Shown: piece after piece, positions 58,125 through 64,000 of the stretch
How positions within the stretch are numbered: position 1 is the stretch's first letter
Layout: each line of letters starts with the position of its first letter
NCBI GenBank assembly: GCA_021825945.1
Contig: JAKAFN010000005.1
Coordinates: 1-64,000 of the forward strand
Origin: Pseudomonadota bacterium
GTDB taxonomy: Bacteria; Pseudomonadota; Gammaproteobacteria; Burkholderiales; Burkholderiaceae_F
Reading direction: 5' to 3'
DNA length: 64,000 nucleotides
Position numbers and translations under genes: made by a program
Notes under the pieces: model-generated
Seen by the model: the letters and a program-made list of their open reading frames with translations, nothing else
Told to the model about the DNA's origin: nothing
Databases searched by the model: none

Positions 58125-58340
58125 ATCATCGCGTCAATGCGCAGTCTTTTCCAACGATTGCCGAAGAATGAGCCTGGAGCCGGGGCCACGGTGAATTGTC
58201 GGCGGGTTCGCAGGCGCATCCGGTCGAAGGTCGACTCGCCCGCCGGTCATGCCCGATCTGGCTGGTGCCCGATCGCCGTATCGAGCGCGTGCTGGCGGAG
58301 GGGGAAAATTCCTGAAGTCGTCTCGCAACGCCCGCAGGCC
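58125..58340. other. Intergenic stretch with no supported gene
   Basis: Between the antitoxin operator and the tandem repeat array no frame shows coding character or a ribosome binding site. It probably contains the toxin-antitoxin promoter at its left edge and otherwise nothing recognised. Confidence 0.4.
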
Positions 58341-58442
58341 AACGTCGTCGTCGCGAGGCCGGCACGTCAACGTCGTCATCGCGAGGCCGACACGTCAACG
58401 TCGTCATCGCGAGGCCGACACGTCAACGTCGTCATCGCGAGG
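58341..58442 (+). repeat. 28-base tandem repeat array (inner arm, right side)
   Basis: Three full units of 28 bases (starting at 58341, 58369 and 58397) plus a partial one at 58425, each containing AACGTCGTCATCGCGAGGCC and ending GACACGTC. The core matches the arm of the adjacent 78-base element in reverse orientation to the array at 53951-54077. Units abut directly, which excludes a CRISPR array. Confidence 0.85.
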
Positions 58443-58509
58443 CCCGCAGGGCCGCGGCGATCCAGCCTGGATGCACTGGATTGCTTCGGGCTGCCCCCTC
58501 GCAATGACG
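58431..58509 (-). repeat. 78-base palindromic element, right (inverted) copy
   Basis: Its reverse complement reads CGTCATTGCGAGG at one end and CCTCGCGATGACG at the other, with CCCGAAGCAATCCAG inside, matching the left copy at 53888-53964. The two copies are inverted relative to each other. Confidence 0.75.
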
Positions 58510-58615
58510 GATCTGCATGCGCTGGACTTTTCGTCCCGGCTTCCCCGCGCGGACGCACGTCGGGGGCGCGCGTTTTGCCGAAGGCCCTGTGCCGGACATG
58601 CCCACCCCGGCAGCG

Positions 58616-58679
58616 TCATCCGGACGGTCGATGGTATGCGTGCGTCTGCGGGCGCAAAGTCCGGTTTCGTGCGAGGCGG
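58616..58679 (+). repeat. 64-base direct repeat, copy A
   Basis: 61 of 64 bases are identical to 60358-60421. Both copies precede a Tat-lipoprotein gene of the 58.9-63 kb cluster. They contain ATGGTATGCGTGCGTCTGCG followed by GGCGCAAAGTCCGG. Confidence 0.85.
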
Positions 58680-58915
58680 TCGGATCGAACCGGGTGCATA
58701 TCCTGACGCCGCCCGCACCGAACGCGTTGCTGACGGGCGCATCGACGGTGACGAGCCAGGTGTTGACGGGTGCCAACGGGGCGGTTCCGTGCCAGAACAC
58801 GAGCACAACCAACGGCGCGTGGGGGCGCTTCGTCGAGGCGCCGGCGTGCCGGAGCTTCATCTGGTGCGATTCGATCTCCGGCCCCGTGCGGGCGTGGCGA
58901 TTGAACGACATGTGA
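58632..58915 (+). CDS. Hypothetical small protein
   Basis: A 94-residue open frame starting inside the 64-base repeat. The later part (TPPAPNALLTGASTVTSQVL, then QNTSTTNGAWGRFVEAPACR) has the amino-acid make-up of a real protein rather than a shadow frame, with three cysteines, and stops 18 bases before the Tat-lipoprotein gene. No Shine-Dalgarno sequence is visible, and the first residues come from the repeat. It could be the remnant C-terminus of a longer gene truncated by the repeat. I do not recognise a family. Confidence 0.4.
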
Positions 58916-58933
58916 CGGTAAGGAAATCGGGAA

Positions 58934-60331
58934 ATGCGCACCAACTCGCAGACAAGCCGCGATGCAGGCAACGGAACGGCGCGTATTTCGGCATCTCGCC
59001 GGGAGTGGCTGAAGGGTTCCGGGGCATTGGGTTTGCTGGCGTTGACCGGTTGCGGAGGCGGCGGAGGGGGTGCCGGCAGCGCATCGGCATCCCAGGTGAC
59101 GGTGTCTGCCGGCGCGCAAACCTCGCCGCCCGTAACTTCTCCGATCGTGCCTTCGCCGCTGGCGACGCCGCCGCTCAGTCCCGGGAGCACGGTTCCCGCC
59201 TGGTATGCCGCCATCGCCCCCGGAACCTGGGGTGTCCTGCCGAACTCGGTGCTGAACGGATCGGCCGCACAGATCTACGGTGCGCTTCCCGGCTGGAACA
59301 CGATCAATTCCAACGTATTGAGTCCATGGAGCGGGGGTTTGCTCAATACCAAAGGAATCTACACCTCGGGTGCATACGACGGAGCTTCGGTTTTCATCCC
59401 CGGGACGTTCTTCTGCCTTTGGGGCGGGGGACACGTCGATTACGGCGGGAACGAAATGTATTGCTATGGTCCCCTCGAATCGAGTTCGCCGCAATGGCAC
59501 TGTCCCAGAGCGGCAACCAATCCCCCGCCACTCGACGTCGAGTACGATGGAAGCGGAAACCCGGTTTCCCGGCATAGCTACTGCAGTCTCGTTTACCTGC
59601 CGACCACCAATCGGATGATGGCGGTGGGAACTCCGTACCGCTGGACCGATGCGGGCGGCGGTCCAGACTGCGCCACATTTCAATTCAATATGCAGAATCC
59701 GGCGACAACGCAGCCGTGGGCACAGCTTGCTCACCCGACTATGCCGTGTATGGTCACCGCATATGACGCGAAACTGGGCGGAGTTTGGGGGCTGTCGATG
59801 CTTACCTACTCCGTGTTCTTCTATGACGTGACGACGAATACATGGCTGGAGGGGAACGACAACTTCAATGTCGGGTACTACTACATGGGCGCAGACGTCG
59901 ATGTGAATCGGGGCATCTTTGCGACCTTCGGCGGTTTGTATGGCGGCGGCCACGGCCTGTGGTTTTATACGACCAACAACGGTGTGAGCAACCAATACTG
60001 GGTTCCGAATACGACAGGAACCGGGCCCAATATGAGTGAAACTGGGGCAAACGGGTCGATCGTCTACGATGCATTCAACGACTGCTTCGTGGTCTGGCCG
60101 GGAGGCGGCAACGGCGGAACGCTATACACCTTGAAGGCGCCTGCAACGAATCCGTACCAGGGCGGCAACCTGTGGACCTGGACGAAGATTTCGCCGGCCA
60201 CAGGCGCCACGCCCGATCTCGAGAGCGCCACCGGAACGTTCGGCCGGTTCCGGGCAGTTTCAAATTCTGTGACACCCGGGTACATCCTGCTCAATGGCGT
60301 GACGAGTTCGATCTATTTTTATCGCCCGTGA
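58934..60331 (+). CDS. Tat-exported lipoprotein, beta-propeller-like (1 of 3)
   Basis: A 465-residue secreted protein of unknown function. The signal has a twin-arginine block SRREWLKG, a hydrophobic core and a lipobox LTGC followed by a glycine run, so it is a folded-export (Tat) lipoprotein. The mature part is rich in Gly, Asn, Tyr and Trp with recurring tryptophan/glycine strands (FFCLWGGGHVDYGGNEMYCY, FATFGGLYGGGHGLWFYTTN), suggesting a Kelch-like or galactose-oxidase-like beta propeller. Neighbours encode a lyase-like protein and a second propeller-like protein, so the set may act on an external polysaccharide. No catalytic residues can be named. Confidence 0.85.
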   Translation: MRTNSQTSRDAGNGTARISASRREWLKGSGALGLLALTGCGGGGGGAGSASASQVTVSAGAQTSPPVTSPIVPSPLATPPLSPGSTVPAWYAAIAPGTWGVLPNSVLNGSAAQIYGALPGWNTINSNVLSPWSGGLLNTKGIYTSGAYDGASVFIPGTFFCLWGGGHVDYGGNEMYCYGPLESSSPQWHCPRAATNPPPLDVEYDGSGNPVSRHSYCSLVYLPTTNRMMAVGTPYRWTDAGGGPDCATFQFNMQNPATTQPWAQLAHPTMPCMVTAYDAKLGGVWGLSMLTYSVFFYDVTTNTWLEGNDNFNVGYYYMGADVDVNRGIFATFGGLYGGGHGLWFYTTNNGVSNQYWVPNTTGTGPNMSETGANGSIVYDAFNDCFVVWPGGGNGGTLYTLKAPATNPYQGGNLWTWTKISPATGATPDLESATGTFGRFRAVSNSVTPGYILLNGVTSSIYFYRP

Positions 60332-60357
60332 TCTGCCGCGCTCCGGTCGGGCGATGG

Positions 60358-60421
60358 TCATCCGGATGGTCGATGGTATGCGTGCGTCTGCGGGCGCAAA
60401 GTCCGGTTTCGTACGGGGCGG
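60358..60421 (+). repeat. 64-base direct repeat, copy B
   Basis: The second copy of the repeat described at 58616-58679, differing at three positions. It lies in the gap between the first and second Tat-lipoprotein genes, about 35 bases before the latter. Confidence 0.85.
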
Positions 60422-60455
60422 CGTGTGTCGCGGCGGAGCGAAGGCGTGACCCGCA

Positions 60456-62912
60456 GTGATGCAGCGCCGAATGGCTGGGTTGAGAGAGACGGTGGTGCAT
60501 TCGAACGACTCATCGGGGGAAGACACCGGCGTCTCGCCGGCGCGTCGCGAGCTGCTGCGGGCATCGGGGCTGTTCGGGCTGCTTGCCTTGGCGGGTTGCG
60601 GCGGCGGGAGCGGCAGCGGCACGGCCGGCGCGGCGACGGTGTCTGCATCGTCGTCATCGCCTTCGGCTTCCGGCCTTCCCACGCTGGGCTCGTTTGCGCA
60701 GCCGATGGCGACCACGATGGCCCGTGCGATTGCCTATCCCCCCATTACGCAGCCATCGCCGCCGACCCTGGCGACGACGTCGTTCAAGCTTGTCAGCGCG
60801 GTCGGCGGGAGCAACCTGCCGTTTTGCTTCGGCCACGCGTTTCGCCAAGGGGATGTGCCCTCGGGTTTGGTCGCGGTCGGGACCGGCCCATCGCTTCTGG
60901 ATTGGCAGTGCACGCCGCTGACCTACTGGCCGGACGGTAGCCTCAAGCACGCCATCATTGCCGGGCATGTCACCGCTCCCGCCAATACCGCTTCGACCGT
61001 GACGTTCACCACCGGAGCGGCGCCCGGGGGAACCTCGCTCACGGAGTCGGACCTGGCAGCGGCGCTTGGCACGACGACGGTCAGCGTGAGCGTGGGATCG
61101 CAAACGGTTTCCCTCGGAACCCTGGTGAGTGCGTCGCTTGCCGGATCGACCCCAGCGCAGCGCATGGTCTGCACCGGACCGGTGATGAGCAACTGGATCT
61201 ACATGCAGGTCGTCCCGGGGTATCCGTGGTTGAGCGTGTGGTTCGACGTGCGGCTGTACGGTGGAAACGGCGTGGAAATTTTTCCCTGGGTGGAAAACGG
61301 CTGGCTCGATCCCGGAGGCGCCTTGACGGCGCAGGTTGGCGCGGACACCGATTACAACCTGAGTTGCAGCGTGACGATCGGCGCGGGGGCGGCGTTCCCC
61401 GCGCAGTCCCTGGATCTCTGCGCAAATACGCGCATCCCGCTGGTCACGGGGGACGCGACCCAATGCAGTTACTGGGTCAACGTTGCCAACCCCGGGTGGC
61501 TTCCGCAACACGATACGGCGTATCTGATGGCCACCAAGCTGGTTCCGAACTATCCGTTCGGGGCCGCTGCGGTGACGCAGACCTTTGCGCAGACGTACAC
61601 GCCCAATTCGCTGGCGGATGTCACGGGGGCGATGGCCTCCACCGGCTATGAAACCTTCATCGGCATTCTTCCGGAGTGGTGCGCGATCCATCTGGCGGGC
61701 GGGGCCGGCGCAACGGCGTACAACTCCGTGATCGTCAATGGACTCGCCGGAGGATCCTGGCCGGTCCACTATCGCGACAACACCATCCCGCCACCGGCAA
61801 CCCAGGCGCGGTATGACGTCCCGACCTTCATCGCATATCCGACGGTATCGACCAATTGGAGCGGGTCGCCGACGATCCCAAGCAGTACCGGCAAGGTCAA
61901 TGTCGACAGCCAGGGCAACGTGGCCGCGCCGGATACCGCGCATAGCCCGTCTCTGGCCTACTACCCCTGGTTGCTGACTGCCCGGTGGTTCTTTCTCGAA
62001 GAATTGCTGCTGTGGAATTTCTGGAACTACCTGATGTCGGATTACGCGACCCGCAACGGAACGACGAACACCGGCGCTAGTTATGTGCTGTTCGATGGCC
62101 AGGTCCGAGCGCGCGGATGGAACTTCCGCACGCTTGCCCAATGCCTGTCGGCGGTGCCGACGACCCATGCGAGCTACCCAAGCCTGCTCGACTCCTGGGC
62201 GGCGAACATGGCGTCCTACCGGGCGGCATATGTCGACGGAACGATCTTCGGCGGCAAGTGGAAGAACAATCTCGGCTGCCTCGGCCTGTATTCCGGCAAT
62301 GCGACGGGATCATCTCCGTATGGCATGAACCCGGGCACGATGACGTACTGGTGGGACGCGCCCTGGATGCAGGCGACGATCGCGATGTCGCTGGGGTATG
62401 CATGGGATCTGGGCCTTCCCTTGACGGCAGCGCAGCAGGCGGATCACATCGCGGTGCGGGACTTCGGCTATTCGCAGTTCGTGCAACGGGCGGGGCCGCC
62501 GAACACGCCGGGGGCGTGGGACTACCGGAACTTTTCCCAGTATGTCGTGCCGTTCTCCTATCCCGGAACCGCGGCACCCGGCAACTGGTTTTCCAGCTGG
62601 GGGGAGGCCTATCCGGTCTACGAGGAGTATGGCGGCCCCCTGTTCGGCGTGTTGCCGGCCCTGCAGCCCGGGGACACGACCATGTATTACGGATCGGGAC
62701 CCTTGGCGTGGGACGGCAGCAATTGGACCGGCTCGTCGGCGACCTGCTTCCAGATGGTGGCCTTGACCTACGCCGTGGATCACGGCGCAACCGGCGCGGC
62801 GACGGGGTGGAAGCAGATCGTCACCAGCGCGAGCTTCGGCAATGCGACATCCACGGTCAACGGCTATCCGACCAATCCGCTGTGGGCGATCTATCCCCGC
62901 AATCCACCGTGA
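60456..62912 (+). CDS. Tat-exported lipoprotein, PcRGLX polysaccharide-lyase-like (2 of 3)
   Basis: An 818-residue secreted protein. The signal carries PARRELLRASGLFGLLALAGC: twin arginines, hydrophobic core and lipobox cysteine. The mature N-terminal part (NLPFCFGHAFRQGDVPSG, then DWQCTPLTYWPDGSLKHAII) resembles the first domain of the exo-rhamnogalacturonan lyase (PcRGLX/YetA) group, where a WPDGS block is typical. A central and C-terminal helical region (WWDAPWMQATIAMSLGYAW) fits the catalytic toroid of such lyases. Substrate and activity are not established. Two ATGs (60456, 60471) are possible starts. Confidence 0.8.
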   Translation: MMQRRMAGLRETVVHSNDSSGEDTGVSPARRELLRASGLFGLLALAGCGGGSGSGTAGAATVSASSSSPSASGLPTLGSFAQPMATTMARAIAYPPITQPSPPTLATTSFKLVSAVGGSNLPFCFGHAFRQGDVPSGLVAVGTGPSLLDWQCTPLTYWPDGSLKHAIIAGHVTAPANTASTVTFTTGAAPGGTSLTESDLAAALGTTTVSVSVGSQTVSLGTLVSASLAGSTPAQRMVCTGPVMSNWIYMQVVPGYPWLSVWFDVRLYGGNGVEIFPWVENGWLDPGGALTAQVGADTDYNLSCSVTIGAGAAFPAQSLDLCANTRIPLVTGDATQCSYWVNVANPGWLPQHDTAYLMATKLVPNYPFGAAAVTQTFAQTYTPNSLADVTGAMASTGYETFIGILPEWCAIHLAGGAGATAYNSVIVNGLAGGSWPVHYRDNTIPPPATQARYDVPTFIAYPTVSTNWSGSPTIPSSTGKVNVDSQGNVAAPDTAHSPSLAYYPWLLTARWFFLEELLLWNFWNYLMSDYATRNGTTNTGASYVLFDGQVRARGWNFRTLAQCLSAVPTTHASYPSLLDSWAANMASYRAAYVDGTIFGGKWKNNLGCLGLYSGNATGSSPYGMNPGTMTYWWDAPWMQATIAMSLGYAWDLGLPLTAAQQADHIAVRDFGYSQFVQRAGPPNTPGAWDYRNFSQYVVPFSYPGTAAPGNWFSSWGEAYPVYEEYGGPLFGVLPALQPGDTTMYYGSGPLAWDGSNWTGSSATCFQMVALTYAVDHGATGAATGWKQIVTSASFGNATSTVNGYPTNPLWAIYPRNPP

Positions 62913-62966
62913 TCGGCCGGTGTGCCGACGACGATGCCGCTTCTTCAGCCTGACCGGAGTGTTCCG

Positions 62967-64000
62967 ATGGCCGCCTTGCCGAAGACCGGTTTGCCGCCGC
63001 AGACCTCCAGTTCCCGGAGGGCCTTGATCAAGGCGTCCGGTTCCCTGGGCTTCTTGGCGCTGACCGGTTGCGGTGGTGGCGGTGTTGCGACGAGCGGCGC
63101 GACCGCAGCCGGAAGCGTCGGCGGCGTGGCGCCGGCCGCGACGGCCTCGGCATCGACGTACACCGGGCCGCCCCCGTCATGGGTACCTGCACCGGGTACG
63201 TTTTCGAACATATCGCAGAACAAGTTGGCCGATGTTGCCCCGGCAGGCTACGTGCTCACCGACGCGGCGGGTCCGTTTGCCAATTGGAGCGGCGGCCGGT
63301 ACAACCCGGACTACTCGGCGCTGGGCGGATACGTCGTTGCCGGGTCCGGACATCTTCCCACCGGGGAGGTGTGCTGGAGTTGCGTGAACGTCTTCAATCT
63401 TGCGACCTTGGAATGGGAGGTGAAGGACGTTCCGGCGACGGCGTGGGCCGAGGGCCAAGAGGACGCCGTGTACGGCCAGTTTCCCGATGGAACGTTCTAC
63501 ATGCCGCATACCTATGGTGGCCTGGAAATCCAGTCGGCCGCCAATGGCGGCGGCAGCCAGGGGTCGCTGATCCAGTTTTTTTCGGCGGGATCCAGCTATA
63601 TCTATCCGACGCGGGTGAACCGCTACGATTTGTCGCAGGCGGTTGCGACCTACGGGTCGAGCGTCACGCGCGTGATCGATTCGATTCCTACCGGCGGGAT
63701 CAGCGCGTCGTATCCGATGACCGCGTTCGACAGTTTCCGCAACGGATGGTGGGTGCTTTCCTACAACGGAAACGGGCCGGTGTTCTTCGTCGACGCGAAG
63801 AATTACGCCATGACGGCCTATTCCAATGCTGGCTACAACGATTATGGGAATCAGTTCATTGTGTACCTGCCGCCGCCGTATGACTTCTTGCTCGGATTCG
63901 GGAACTCCGGGCCGAACGGGGTCGATCTGTCGTTCTGGGGGTGCCCCGCATCGACTCCCGACGTTCCCTGGACGAATCTGACGGCGAACGTGCAACTGCA
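62967..64000 (+). CDS. Tat-exported lipoprotein, propeller-like, partial (3 of 3)
   Basis: The frame starts at the ATG at 62967, eight bases after a GGAG, and stays open to the window edge (344 codons), so its end is not seen. The signal reads SSRRALIKASGSLGFLALTGC: twin arginines and a lipobox. The mature part (FANWSGGRYNPDYSALGGY, CWSCVNVFNLATLEWEV) resembles the first lipoprotein of the cluster and suggests a Kelch-like propeller. It follows the lyase-like gene by 54 bases and is probably in the same transcript. Confidence 0.85.
   Translation, partial: MAALPKTGLPPQTSSSRRALIKASGSLGFLALTGCGGGGVATSGATAAGSVGGVAPAATASASTYTGPPPSWVPAPGTFSNISQNKLADVAPAGYVLTDAAGPFANWSGGRYNPDYSALGGYVVAGSGHLPTGEVCWSCVNVFNLATLEWEVKDVPATAWAEGQEDAVYGQFPDGTFYMPHTYGGLEIQSAANGGGSQGSLIQFFSAGSSYIYPTRVNRYDLSQAVATYGSSVTRVIDSIPTGGISASYPMTAFDSFRNGWWVLSYNGNGPVFFVDAKNYAMTAYSNAGYNDYGNQFIVYLPPPYDFLLGFGNSGPNGVDLSFWGCPASTPDVPWTNLTANVQL

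Noticed and set aside
58341..58442. Regular 28-base repeats that resemble a CRISPR array
   Set aside because: The units abut directly with no unique spacers, are arms of a neighbouring palindromic element, and no cas gene is near.
58616..58679. Part of the 64-base repeat (GGGCGCAAAGTCC) recalls the c-di-GMP-I riboswitch core
   Set aside because: The GGCAAACC half, the tetraloop-receptor pair and the closing stem of that riboswitch are missing, so the similarity is partial and probably chance.
1..64000. Search for tRNA, rRNA and replication-origin features
   Set aside because: No cloverleaf, rRNA-like segment or DnaA-box cluster was recognised by eye; a covariance-model scan would be needed to be certain.

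Overview
The window is high-GC bacterial DNA with closely packed genes and proteobacterial content: waaA/waaC lipopolysaccharide-core genes, an LpxO-like lipid A hydroxylase, an RND tripartite efflux system and Tat-type lipoproteins. It most resembles a beta- or gammaproteobacterium. No rRNA, tRNA or housekeeping marker is present to place it further. Coordinates and starts below are read from the sequence; family names rest on motif recognition, because no database search was possible.

Layout. 0.06-3 kb: a terminator, a pirin-like protein and a PAS-PAS-GGDEF diguanylate cyclase. 3-17.4 kb: a sugar-nucleotide and glycogen module (galU, pgi, phosphohexomutase, glgB, a PPi-type phosphofructokinase, malQ, a GH57 hydrolase, glgC, glgA). 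17.4-26.4 kb: an MdtABC/MuxABC-type RND efflux operon with its outer-membrane channel. 26.8-35.6 kb: an exopolysaccharide operon with start/stop overlaps (three glycosyltransferases, an ABC exporter, a histidine phosphatase, UDP-glucose dehydrogenase, UDP-glucuronate epimerase). 35.7-38.1 kb: waaA and waaC. 38.2-42.9 kb: glucan phosphorylase, a Pcm-like methyltransferase and a second diguanylate cyclase. 43-50.4 kb: a six-gene, Hyf-like membrane complex whose large subunit lacks all four NiFe-ligand cysteines (an Ehr-type, hydrogenase-related complex). 50.5-54.9 kb: trmB, lpxO-like, a DUF4143 ATPase, an orphan acyl carrier protein and a YdcF-like protein. 55-58.1 kb: two toxin-antitoxin loci, one split by an apparently intact IS200/IS605 element. 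58.9-64 kb: three consecutive Tat-lipoprotein genes, including a PcRGLX-lyase-like protein; the last runs off the window.

The genes share a glucose-1-phosphate/UDP-glucose theme. The hexose-phosphate enzymes feed glycogen synthesis (GlgC, GlgA, GlgB) and turnover (GlgP, MalQ, GH57). They also feed UDP-glucose to UDP-glucuronate and UDP-galacturonate, which probably become an exported uronic-acid polysaccharide and part of the LPS core. Two diguanylate cyclases suggest c-di-GMP control of surface behaviour, but no receptor is visible here.

The most notable points are: (1) a vapC gene interrupted by an IS605-type element so precisely that excision would restore the frame, and whose TnpB guide would target the repaired vapC; (2) the Ehr-like complex without NiFe ligands; (3) a REP-like palindrome family that lies between genes and also inside malQ, waaA and the Ehr small subunit as translated sequence; (4) two inverted copies of a roughly 78-base palindromic element, each with tandemly amplified inner arms, that bracket the toxin-antitoxin/IS island.
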